Assembly (NCBI GenBank): GCA_022616435.1
Contig: JAKEET010000190.1
Location: forward strand, 1-57,808
From: Gemmataceae bacterium
Lineage (GTDB): Bacteria; Planctomycetota; Planctomycetia; Gemmatales; Gemmataceae
DNA length: 57,808 nt
Reading direction: 5' to 3'
In this document: one piece after another, positions 40,057 through 47,826 of the stretch
How positions within the stretch are numbered: the stretch's first letter is position 1
Layout: each line of letters opens with the position of its first letter
Made by a program: the position numbers and the translations under genes
Notes under the pieces: model-generated
What the model saw: the letters and a program-made list of their open reading frames with translations, nothing else
The model's database searches: none
What the model was told of the DNA's origin: nothing

Positions 40057-40434
40057 GGTGCGGATTTCCACGCGATTTCAGGCGCTAGCGTCAGCGTCCT
40101 GCCACGACAAGCGACGATTGTCCAGCTTGCCTGAACAGCGGCACGACATGGGCTGTCCCGGCACATCCTTGCCAGATACATCGACTTCGAACTGTAACGG
40201 ACTGGAGCGACGTTGCCCAGTTTGAAACGCCGCGGCTTGAATCGCCGGCGCAAAATTCGGAACGCGCGGCCTCGTGAACATGGAGCGCAACCGGCAAACT
40301 CGGTATGTTGAGAAGAGTGCGCGAATCAGGAGCCGGGGGTCAGCAATCAGGGGTCAGGGGTCGGCTTGCCGTTTAGCGCTCGCCGCTTCCCACGCTGCCT
40401 GAAACGGAAAACGTCGCCAGCCCACATCATTCCC
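40057..40434. other. Divergent intergenic region with GGTCAG-rich repeat
   Basis: This 378-base gap separates the divergent TolC-like and thiamine genes and should hold both promoters; I see no convincing pair of hexamers. The segment 40326-40383 is a repeat: several GGGGTCAG-like units followed by GCTTGCCGTTTAGCGCTCGC, which recurs exactly at 44429-44448. No gene is evident. Confidence 0.5.
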
Positions 40435-41943
40435 ATGAAACTCGAATTCACTCCAGCGCTGTCGATTGCCCTGCGGCGGGGCTTGCTGGTCGCCGAGGCG
40501 GAGGGATTGACCGCGCTCGAGCCGGTCCACCTGCTCCGCGGTCTGCTGGCCGAGGACGAGGGATACTGCGTCGCGGAACTGCGCAAGGCGGGCTTCGACC
40601 TGGATCAATGGCGTCAACGCGTCGGCCCCGCGCCGGATTCGGCGGCAGTGCACGAGCTGGCCGACGCCGAGCTGCGCGTGTCGGCGTCGGTGCGGCACAT
40701 CTTGAACCTGGCCCGCGACCACGTTTCCGCGATCGCCGAGGAGGGAAGCCTGGCCAGCGATCAGGTCCTGGCGGCCTTGCTCGCCGAGGTTGAGGAATTG
40801 CGGCGCCGGCTCGAAGACTGCGGACTGGACTATCCGGCGTTTCAATTGCACACGGTCGACGAGACGCCTGCCCTGGTGCTGGACACGCCGCTCTTGTTCG
40901 ACGACCCGCGGGATCCGATCGACGCGGCCCGGATCGTGGACGCGTGCGCCAACCGGGCCCGCGAAGCCCTGCGGGTGCTGGAAGATCATGTCCGCTTCGT
41001 GATGAACGATGCGTTCTTCACCGAGCAGCTGAAAGAGCTGCGCCACGGGCTGACGGCTGCTCTCGCCGATCTTCCGGTCAAGCTGCTGGCGGCGGCTCGC
41101 GACACCGAGCAGGATGTCGGCACGCGCCTCACGACCGCGCAAGAAACGGAGCGCGATTCGCTGGCCGACGTCGTGCGGGCCAACGCCAAGCGGCTGCAGG
41201 AAGCGTTGCGCAGCCTGGAAGAGTACGGCAAGGTCCTCAGCCCGGCGCTCGGCCAGGCCGCCAAGCGGCTGCGTTATCAGGCGTACACGCTCGAAAAGGC
41301 CCTGGTGCTGGGGACCGACGCCCGGCAGCGGCTCGCGGACGCCCGGCTGTATGTGCTGGTGACGGAATCGTCGTGCCGGGCTTCGTTGGTCGGGACGATC
41401 CGCGAGGCCGTCGAGGGTGGCGCCGATGTCATCCAGCTCCGCGAGAAAACGCTGGACGATCGCACGCTGCTGTCCCGGGCGCGGGAAGTGCGGACATTGA
41501 CGCGACGATTGGGGGCGTTGTTCATCGTCAATGACCGGCCCGACATGGCGCTCCTGGCGGAGGCCGACGGCGTGCACCTGGGCCAGCAGGATATTCCGCT
41601 GCAGGAAGTGCGGCGGCTGCTGGGGCCGGACGCGCTCGTCGGCGTGAGCACGCACGACATGAGCCAGCTGCGGCGCGCGCTGCTGGAAGGGGCCAGTTAC
41701 GTCGGCGTCGGGCCGACGTTTCCGTCCGGGACGAAGACCTTCGCCGCGCTGGCGGGACTGGACTATGTTCGCGAAGCGACGGCGGCGACGTCGTTGCCGG
41801 CATTCGCGCTCGGCGGCATCGCCGTCGACAACGTCGGGGAGGTGGTCGCGGCGGGGGCGCGGCGGGTCGCTGTCAGCCAGGCGGTGTGTGCGGCGGAAGA
41901 CCCGCGCGGCGCCGCGCGGGCGCTCAAGAGGGCGCTGGCGTAG
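40435..41943 (+). CDS. thiE: Thiamine-phosphate synthase with Clp-N-like and ThiD2-type N-terminal domains
   Basis: This 502-residue protein ends in a complete thiamine-phosphate synthase (about 310-502) that joins HMP-PP and the thiazole phosphate. Motifs are ADVIQLREKTLDD, FIVNDRPDMALLAEADGVHL, GVSTHDMSQL, YVGVGPTFPSGTKT and FALGGIAVDNV. Residues 160-305 match the extra N-terminal domain of cyanobacterial-type ThiE (IVDACANRAREALRVLEDHVRF ends, RDTEQDVGT, QEALRSLEEYGKV, LRYQAYTLEKAL). Residues 1-125 look like two Clp-N repeats (ALEPVHLLRGLLAEDEG; ILNLARDHVSAIAEEGSLA). The start at 40435 begins that domain directly. The Clp-N-like addition is unusual and may mediate protein-protein contact. 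Confidence 0.85.
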   Translation: MKLEFTPALSIALRRGLLVAEAEGLTALEPVHLLRGLLAEDEGYCVAELRKAGFDLDQWRQRVGPAPDSAAVHELADAELRVSASVRHILNLARDHVSAIAEEGSLASDQVLAALLAEVEELRRRLEDCGLDYPAFQLHTVDETPALVLDTPLLFDDPRDPIDAARIVDACANRAREALRVLEDHVRFVMNDAFFTEQLKELRHGLTAALADLPVKLLAAARDTEQDVGTRLTTAQETERDSLADVVRANAKRLQEALRSLEEYGKVLSPALGQAAKRLRYQAYTLEKALVLGTDARQRLADARLYVLVTESSCRASLVGTIREAVEGGADVIQLREKTLDDRTLLSRAREVRTLTRRLGALFIVNDRPDMALLAEADGVHLGQQDIPLQEVRRLLGPDALVGVSTHDMSQLRRALLEGASYVGVGPTFPSGTKTFAALAGLDYVREATAATSLPAFALGGIAVDNVGEVVAAGARRVAVSQAVCAAEDPRGAARALKRALA

Positions 41944-42239
41944 GCGTGATGTCTTTCTGTGTGGAAGCCATTCCGCCGCGTGAAAGACGCGTTCTGCTGT
42001 CGGGCGTATCACATCCTCGGCAATTTTTCGCCCGAAACTTCTTGACACCCCCCCACTTCGCTCCGCATGATAGGATGGTGAGGCTTTCCGGGGGCGGGGT
42101 TTGCTTCGGGGATGCCTTGCTTGGCGATTCCGCACGTTGGGTCGGCATTCCCCGGCAGGCCGGGCAGGCGGGATCTTGGGTCTGTCGCGTGGATCGCCCG
42201 CGTTTCTGATTCCTTTCGTCTTTTCCGGGATACCGCATC
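41944..42239 (+). other. Leader region of the ExbB operon
   Basis: This 296-base gap carries the candidate promoter at 42042-42071 and a long GC-rich leader before the exbB ATG. Frames are open, but their products resemble nothing. A leader of about 160 bases leaves room for RNA structure; I see no known riboswitch. Confidence 0.45.
42042..42071 (+). promoter_or_regulatory. Candidate sigma70 promoter for the ExbB/ExbD/toroid operon
   Basis: A perfect TTGACA (42042-42047), an 18-base spacer and CATGAT (42066-42071, 4/6) lie about 170 bases before exbB. Confidence 0.45.
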
Positions 42240-43127
42240 ATGGGAGTTTGCACTGCTTCGCCCGGCCTGGCGTTGGGCCGTTGGCTTTTGTCGTTTGCCC
42301 TCGTCGCCTTCGCCAGCACCGCGATCCTCACCACTCCCGCCGTCGCCTACGCCCAGGAAGGCGAGCAACCGGTTGAAGAGAAGAAAGAAGGCGAGGAAGG
42401 CAAGACCAGGCTGTCCGCCAATCCCATCGTCCACTTCTTCGTGTCGATTGGCGTGGTCTTCGGCATCATCTTCGCCGCGCTGTCGGTCGGCACCTTGGCC
42501 CTGATCATCATCCTGGTGATGGACCTCCGCATGGGCGAGGCGGTGTCGCCGGCCTTTGTCGATGAGTTCACGGGCCTGGTCAACAAGCGCCAGTTCAAGC
42601 AGGCCTATGAAATGTGCAAGAACGACAACTCGTTCCTGGGCCGCGTGCTCACCGCCGGCATGGGCCGTCTGCAATACGGCATCGAAGACGCCCGCGAAGC
42701 GATGAGCAGCATGGTGGAGACGGTGAAGGCGAGCAAGGATTCGATGATCAGCTACCTGGCCAACGTCGGCACCCTGGGGCCGATGCTCGGGCTGGTCGGC
42801 ACGGTGTCGGGCATGGTCGGCGCGTTTCGCCGGCTGGGCGCCGCTCAAAAGGCCCCCGACGCCAGCGAACTGGCTGGCGAGATCTCCCACGCCCTCGTCG
42901 TTACCCTGGTCGGCGTGGCGGTGGCGGTCCCCGCGATCTTCTTCTATTCGTACTTCAAGAACCGGCTGACTGCGATCGCCAACAACACGGCCAACCTCGC
43001 CGACGACCTGCTGACGCAGATGTACCACAACTCGAAGAAAGCCGGCCCGGCGCCGACGACCACGGCGGCCGCCACCGCCGCCACCGCTCCCGAGCGGACG
43101 CAGACAGCGGTGCAGGAGAAGAAGTAG
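42240..43127 (+). CDS. exbB: ExbB/TolQ/MotA-family proton channel protein
   Basis: This 295-residue inner-membrane protein has an N-terminal hydrophobic leader ending AVAYAQ, an acidic/Lys-rich linker (EGEQPVEEKKEGEEGK) and three ExbB-type helices. TM1 is VSIGVVFGIIFAALSVGTLA, TM2 lies around YLANVGTLGPMLGLVGTVSG and TM3 around LVVTLVGVAVAVPAIFFYSY, with the threonines expected in the proton path. The cytoplasmic loop (FKQAYEMCKNDNSFLGRVL) is typical. It would form the pentameric channel with the ExbD proteins that follow. The tail is Ala/Thr-rich. It is the first gene of the module ending at 49407. Confidence 0.92.
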   Translation: MGVCTASPGLALGRWLLSFALVAFASTAILTTPAVAYAQEGEQPVEEKKEGEEGKTRLSANPIVHFFVSIGVVFGIIFAALSVGTLALIIILVMDLRMGEAVSPAFVDEFTGLVNKRQFKQAYEMCKNDNSFLGRVLTAGMGRLQYGIEDAREAMSSMVETVKASKDSMISYLANVGTLGPMLGLVGTVSGMVGAFRRLGAAQKAPDASELAGEISHALVVTLVGVAVAVPAIFFYSYFKNRLTAIANNTANLADDLLTQMYHNSKKAGPAPTTTAAATAATAPERTQTAVQEKK

Positions 43128-43251
43128 GCGAGCGTCGGGGCGTGAGCCCGACGTGGAGTCTCGAAAAACGGCGAGCGTCGCGGCGTAAGCCCGACGCGGA
43201 ATGCAATGTGAATCCCCGCAAGCACGTCGGGCTTACGCCGCAACGCTCGCC
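43127..43251. repeat. Three copies of the GGCGAGCGTCG palindromic repeat
   Basis: Two direct copies (43127-43157, 43170-43200) and one inverted copy (43223-43251) of a unit reading GGCGAGCGTCGxGGCGTxAG then CCCGACG lie between exbB and the first exbD. Direct and inverted copies can pair into long hairpins in the operon mRNA. Confidence 0.7.
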
Positions 43252-43273
43252 GGTCATTGTGTGAGGTCGAGTC

Positions 43274-43753
43274 ATGTCCGCCAACCTGGAAAGCTCCGAC
43301 GCTGCCGATCCCAACCTGGTCCCGCTCCTCGACGTCGTCTTACAGTTGATCATGTTCTTCATGATCACCGTGAACTTCGTCCGCGTCGATCAATTCGACG
43401 ATTCGATCGCGCTCCCCGTGGCCCAGGCGGCCATGCCGCTCGACAACACGGCCGAGGAGTGGATCTTTCTCAATCTGAATTCCGACGGCAAGCTGGTGGG
43501 CACGTTGTCGAACTTCGCGCTCGACACCCCGGAAAAGCTCAAGGCCCACCTGATGCGCGAGAAGATCGACCTGCAGCGGGTCTGGCAGGAGAAGAACCCC
43601 GGCCGCAACCCGGATCGCGACTTCAAGGTCGTCGTCGTGCTCCGCGCCGACCGGAACTGCCGGTACAGCGAGGTCTGGCAGGTGCTCGATTCGTGCCAGC
43701 GCGCCGGCTATCGGCGCTGGCAGTTGCGCGTGATGACCCGATCGGCGGCGTGA
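43274..43753 (+). CDS. ExbD/TolR-family protein (first copy)
   Basis: This 159-residue protein has one N-terminal membrane helix (LVPLLDVVLQLIMFFMITVN) that carries the essential proton-accepting aspartate of ExbD (Asp20). The rest is a periplasmic domain with DNTAEEWIFLNLNSDGKL, DFKVVVVLRADRNCRYSEVW and a C-terminal RRWQLRVMTR, matching the ExbD/TolR fold. GAGG lies seven bases before the ATG. It would sit inside the ExbB pentamer, coupling proton flow to movement of a partner protein. Confidence 0.9.
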   Translation: MSANLESSDAADPNLVPLLDVVLQLIMFFMITVNFVRVDQFDDSIALPVAQAAMPLDNTAEEWIFLNLNSDGKLVGTLSNFALDTPEKLKAHLMREKIDLQRVWQEKNPGRNPDRDFKVVVVLRADRNCRYSEVWQVLDSCQRAGYRRWQLRVMTRSAA

Positions 43754-43797
43754 GTTTGTTGTAGTTACGAAGAATACCGGAAGACGGGTTAACGTCC

Positions 43798-44376
43798 ATG
43801 AGCAAGAGAAAACGTATCGCCAGCGAGAGCGGCGGCGGGGTCAACCTCAACTACATCATCACCCCGTTCCTCGACATGTCGTTCCAGCTCCTGGCATTCT
43901 TCATCATGACTTATCACCCGTCGGCCCTGGAAGGGCACATCGACGGCAAGCTGGTGCCGCCGACCGAGACCGCGACCAAGTCGCCGACGCCGGTCCTGCC
44001 GACCGATCTCCCCCCGGACAGCGATCCGGACGCGGCCGAGACCATCCTCGTGCAGGTGAAGTCGGTCCCCAAGGGCGGTGTCGAAGGCAGCCGGCACGAC
44101 GGCGAGCCGAGCCAGATCCTGCTCAAGCAGCTGCAGGAAACCAAGGTGGTGACCGACAGCTCCGATCCGTCGCTGGAGGACGGCCTGAAGAAGCTCGACG
44201 CGGAGCTGAAGCATATCCTCAACCAGCCCGGCGCCATCAAGTCGGCGATCAAGCTCGAAGGCGACGGCAACCTCCGGCATCAGTACGTCATGCGCGTCTA
44301 CGACGTCTGCAAGCTGGCCGGCTACAAGAACATCTCGTTCGTCGCCCCGAAGTTCGAGAGGCCGAAGACGGACTAG
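43798..44376 (+). CDS. ExbD/TolR-family protein (second copy)
   Basis: This 192-residue protein also has one N-terminal helix with the conserved aspartate (YIITPFLDMSFQLLAFFIM, Asp26). Its periplasmic domain is longer, with a Pro-rich linker (PTPVLPTDLPPDSDPD) and then a divergent ExbD-like end (YVMRVYDVCKLAGYKNISFV). It starts 44 bases after the first ExbD gene. Two non-identical ExbDs in tandem suggest a heterodimer in the channel or two separate complexes sharing one ExbB (inference). Confidence 0.88.
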   Translation: MSKRKRIASESGGGVNLNYIITPFLDMSFQLLAFFIMTYHPSALEGHIDGKLVPPTETATKSPTPVLPTDLPPDSDPDAAETILVQVKSVPKGGVEGSRHDGEPSQILLKQLQETKVVTDSSDPSLEDGLKKLDAELKHILNQPGAIKSAIKLEGDGNLRHQYVMRVYDVCKLAGYKNISFVAPKFERPKTD

Positions 44377-44380
44377 GGAA

Positions 44381-44448
44381 TCAGGGGTCAGGAGTCAGGA
44401 GTCATGGGTCAGTGGTGAGTGGCGTGTGGCTTGCCGTTTAGCGCTCGC
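44381..44448 (+). repeat. GGTCAG-rich repeat with shared 20-base core
   Basis: Right after the second exbD lies a run of TCAGGGGTCAGGAGTCAG-like units, then GCTTGCCGTTTAGCGCTCGC (44429-44448), identical to 40364-40383. It is part of a dispersed intergenic repeat. Confidence 0.6.
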
Positions 44449-44626
44449 TCCAGCCACGCAGCGTCACTGACTCGAAGCAGTCGTCAGGAAATCAGGTCAG
44501 AGCCGCTCCATCATGCGCCAGGCACCCGCGATCGAAGGCGTGCAACTCGGGCTGATCATCACGCCCATGCCCGAATCCGGGAACTTTCAGGCCTCCAGCG
44601 CATCTAACGTCAGGGGATTGGTGCGC

Positions 44627-45715
44627 ATGCCTGTCCCGAAACGAGCCGCGTGGTGGCTGGCCGGCTTATTGACATGCTTGATCGCCCCATGGTGGACAAG
44701 CGGTCAGGAGCCGTCCAAGGAACCCGTTCCCGCGCTGAACAAGGACGAAGAGTTCTGGTTTACCCGCGCGAAGCGCAGGCCGGCCGCGGCCGCTCAGATG
44801 GTGCTGGCCCGGCATCCCCTAACGATCGCTGCGCTGCGCGTCGAGTCTCTCCACCAAATGGTGTGGGAGGGACTGGAATTCGCCAGTGAATTCGCCCCGC
44901 CGTTGAACGCGGACTGGTTGGAGCTTGTCGAGGACAATCGGCCTCTCCCCGATCTGCGGGGCAAGGCGCCCGAAGAGTTGCCGAAGTCGGCGTTGCCGAC
45001 CTATCGGGCCTACTGCCAGGCGTTGATCTACGCGTTCCAGTATCCGCCGGAGGCCTTCAAGAAGAGCGCCAGGGACAACGCCTTCATCAAGTTCCCGCAC
45101 TTGTGGACCGAGCCGAAGATCCATCGCGGCAAGGTGGTCCCCATCGACGGACGCATAGTGCGGATTCGCAAGTACGAGGCGCCCTGGCAGGCCAAGCAGG
45201 CCGGAGTCACGCACCTGTACGAGGGGTGGGTGTTCGGCGATACCAAGCGCAGCCATCCGTATTGCGTGATCTTCCCGATGTTGCCGGAGGGCTTCGAGGT
45301 CACGGAGGACATGCGGCGGCAAGTGAGCTTCAACGGCTACTACATGGGCCGGTTTACGTTTCGGGTGCCGGACAAGGACATTGACATTCCGCTGCTGATT
45401 GGGCCGACCATCTACGGCGCGAAGGCGCCGCCGCCGGTCATCGACGCCACGCCGTTTTCGCTGGTCGTGCTGATCGGCGTCGTGGCCCTCCTGGTCGGTC
45501 TGGTGGCGGTGATCTGCGGCATCACCTGGTGGTTCCGCAAGGGAGACAGGGCGATCCAGGAGCGGTTGTCCGCCCGGCTGGATCAGCAGGCCCTGGAGAT
45601 GATGGAAAACGTCGAGGCCGGAACGCTGCCCGAGGAACCGGCCCCTGAAGCGACTCCGGCGCCGCCGCCGCCGATCGCGCAGCCGGTCGATCCGAATCGG
45701 CTGGGGCAGCCCTGA
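44627..45715 (+). CDS. Bitopic membrane protein of the ExbB/ExbD module, family unknown
   Basis: This 362-residue protein has a signal peptide (WWLAGLLTCLIAPWWTSGQ), a periplasmic domain of about 270 residues, a C-terminal membrane helix (FSLVVLIGVVALLVGLVAVI) and a cytoplasmic tail ending Pro-rich (APEATPAPPPPIAQP). The periplasmic part (VVPIDGRIVRIRKYEAPWQA, GVTHLYEGWVFGD, YCVIFPMLPEGFEV) contains repeated beta-strand patterns but no family I recognise. I start it at 44627, directly at the signal peptide. Its place between the ExbDs and the toroid proteins suggests a scaffold or adaptor of the same complex (inference). Confidence 0.7.
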   Translation: MPVPKRAAWWLAGLLTCLIAPWWTSGQEPSKEPVPALNKDEEFWFTRAKRRPAAAAQMVLARHPLTIAALRVESLHQMVWEGLEFASEFAPPLNADWLELVEDNRPLPDLRGKAPEELPKSALPTYRAYCQALIYAFQYPPEAFKKSARDNAFIKFPHLWTEPKIHRGKVVPIDGRIVRIRKYEAPWQAKQAGVTHLYEGWVFGDTKRSHPYCVIFPMLPEGFEVTEDMRRQVSFNGYYMGRFTFRVPDKDIDIPLLIGPTIYGAKAPPPVIDATPFSLVVLIGVVALLVGLVAVICGITWWFRKGDRAIQERLSARLDQQALEMMENVEAGTLPEEPAPEATPAPPPPIAQPVDPNRLGQP

Positions 45716-45818
45716 TGAGAATGTCGTCCCCGTCATGGCGGTTTTCGGTTGCGTCCGCCCCGATGTCGGGCGCATAATTGAACCATAGAGACTCTCGAAG
45801 TCTTCAAGGAGTTGTCCC

Positions 45819-47420
45819 ATGGCCGACGAAAACAACAACTCGAAGCTCCGGCCCGCCGCTCCGGTGGTGGTGGCCCACGAGATGGACTATAGCGACACGC
45901 GCAAACAGCTCGCCCGCATGGGCCCGGCGGCGCTCATGAGCGTCGTGTTCCACGCCGTCCTCCTTGGCGCCTTCTTCCTGCTGGCGCCCAGGGGCTCGGC
46001 CGACACGCAAATGGAACGCAAGGAGGAACCCACGCCGGTCAACACCGATGCGGCCGAGGACACCAACAAGGACCCGTTCCTGACCACGGACGTCGATCCG
46101 GCCGCCCAGGAATTCGACACCGACATCAACTACAACGTCGATCGCATCGCCGAGGTCAGCGTCCCCGGCACCGTCAATCCGAATGAAGCGGTTGGCATCC
46201 TGAACGGCGACAAGGAGATGCCGCCGGTCAACCTGCCCGCGCCCGGCGGGTTCGGCAACAAGGGGCAGGGTGGCGCCATCGAAGGGTTGGTCGGCAACAG
46301 CAACGCGGTTGGCGAGCTGGGCGGCTACGGCCCGCGCGGCATGCCGCTGGCCGGCACGTTCTACGGCCGGTCGGGCGCGACCCGCGAGAAATCGCTGCGT
46401 GAAGGCGGCGGCACCGGGGCTTCGGAGGCGGCGGTGGCGCGGGGCCTGCAATGGCTGGCCCGCAATCAGTTCCCCGACGGCAGCTGGCGGCTCGACGGCA
46501 ACTTCCAGGACAAGGGGAGCAACAACGACATCGCCGGCACCGCGTTCGGCCTGCTGCCGATGCTGGCCGCCGGCAAGACCCACAAGAACTCGAAAGACAA
46601 TCCGTACGACAAGCCGGTCGAGAAGGCGCTGTTGTTCCTGATCCGCAAGCAAGACAAGCGGACGGGGAACTTTGGCGGCGGCATGTACGGCCACGGCCTG
46701 GCGGCGATCGCCATGTGCGAGGCGTACGGCATGACCCAGGACCCGGCGCTGCGGCGGCCGGCGCAGATGTGCCTCAACTTCATCGTTTCCGCCCAGCACG
46801 ATGCCGGCGGCTGGCGCTATGCTCCGGGCCAGGCCGGCGACACCTCGGTCACCGGCTGGCACATCATGGCCCTCAAGAGCGGCCAAATGGCCGGCCTCGA
46901 CGTCCCCGACATCACGATCCGCAAAGCGATGCGCTACCTCGATTCGGTGTGCGACACCGCCACCGAGGGCTACGGCTACGTCGGTCCTGGCTCGGCGCCG
47001 ACGATGTCGGCGGTCGGCCTCCTGTGCCGGCAGTACCTGCAATCGTGGGGCCCGCAGAACATCCGGCTGATCAAGGGGATCGACAACAACCTCAAACGGC
47101 AGATGCCCGCCACCGGCCCGCGCAAGAACATCTACTTCTACTACTACGCCACGCAGGTCATGCACCACTTCGGCGGCGAGGCGTGGCGGGCCTGGAACAA
47201 GCAGATGCGCGACTTCCTGGTCAAGACCCAGGAAAGCGACCAGAAGAGCCCGAACTTCGGCAGCTGGTCGAGCGCGGGCGATCCCCACGCCAGCTCCGGC
47301 GGCCGGCTCATGGTCACCAGTCTCAACCTGCTGACGCTCGAAGTCTACTATCGCCACTTGCCGCTCTACTTCCGCGAGGCGGGCGCCGGCGCGGACATGG
47401 CCGTCAAGAAGGCGCTGTAA
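45819..47420 (+). CDS. TonB-anchor-like membrane protein with prenyltransferase/squalene-cyclase-type toroid (copy 1)
   Basis: This 533-residue protein has a cytoplasmic N-terminus (1-36), one membrane helix (about 37-57; SVVFHAVLLGAFFLL) and a low-complexity periplasmic linker to about 195. An alpha/alpha toroid of the prenyltransferase/squalene-oxidase-repeat class follows: AAVARGLQWLARNQFPDGSW, NFGGGMYGHGLAAIAMCEAY, VSAQHDAGGWRYAPGQ, TSVTGWHIMALKSGQM, GEAWRAWNKQMRDFL. The DxDD motif of squalene-hopene cyclases is absent, so terpene cyclisation is unlikely. Ser41 and His45 have the S-x3-H spacing of the TonB anchor. AAGGAG lies seven bases before the ATG. Because the gene follows exbB and two exbDs, I infer an energised toroid protein. 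Confidence 0.85.
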   Translation: MADENNNSKLRPAAPVVVAHEMDYSDTRKQLARMGPAALMSVVFHAVLLGAFFLLAPRGSADTQMERKEEPTPVNTDAAEDTNKDPFLTTDVDPAAQEFDTDINYNVDRIAEVSVPGTVNPNEAVGILNGDKEMPPVNLPAPGGFGNKGQGGAIEGLVGNSNAVGELGGYGPRGMPLAGTFYGRSGATREKSLREGGGTGASEAAVARGLQWLARNQFPDGSWRLDGNFQDKGSNNDIAGTAFGLLPMLAAGKTHKNSKDNPYDKPVEKALLFLIRKQDKRTGNFGGGMYGHGLAAIAMCEAYGMTQDPALRRPAQMCLNFIVSAQHDAGGWRYAPGQAGDTSVTGWHIMALKSGQMAGLDVPDITIRKAMRYLDSVCDTATEGYGYVGPGSAPTMSAVGLLCRQYLQSWGPQNIRLIKGIDNNLKRQMPATGPRKNIYFYYYATQVMHHFGGEAWRAWNKQMRDFLVKTQESDQKSPNFGSWSSAGDPHASSGGRLMVTSLNLLTLEVYYRHLPLYFREAGAGADMAVKKAL

Positions 47421-47826
47421 ACACTGCCCGAAGCGGCCAGTACGCGGCGCCCGCTGGCGCTTCGGGCGCTCCTATTCTGACGAGGGTGGCCCGCCAAGAA
47501 CGTAGGGTGGCATGCGTGGGGTGGCATGCTTTCGCCGTGATGGTCCCCATCCTTCCGCCGTGGCGCGGGATCGGCGAAAGCATGCCACCCTCCAACATCG
47601 TGCCACCCTGCGTCAGAATAGGACGCGTGGGGTGGCATGCTTTCGCGGCTCCCTCGCCACCGACGAATGTTCTGAACCAACACCGCGAAAGCATGCGGGG
47701 TGTCGCCGGGGACAACATGCTTTCGCCGTGATGGTCCCCATCCTTCCGCCGTGGCGCGGGATCGGCGAAAGCATGCCACCCTCCAACATCGTGTGTCCCT
47801 GCTTCACATCTCGATGGGAGTCGCGC
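47421..47826. repeat. Cluster of palindromic repeats between the two toroid genes
   Basis: This 406-base gap is mostly repeat. A unit with arms GGGTGGCATGCTTTCGCCG (47519-47537) and its perfect complement (47572-47590) forms a 19-base-pair hairpin. A second, divergent hairpin has arms 47630-47648 and 47683-47696. Then a 78-base segment (47716-47793) is identical to 47525-47602. Truncated GGGTGGCATGC copies lie at 47504-47515. No gene is evident; the repeats will form strong mRNA structure between the two paralogous genes. Confidence 0.8.

Noticed and set aside
47519..47793. CRISPR array
   Set aside because: Only two identical units plus diverged palindromes, no regular spacers and no cas genes.
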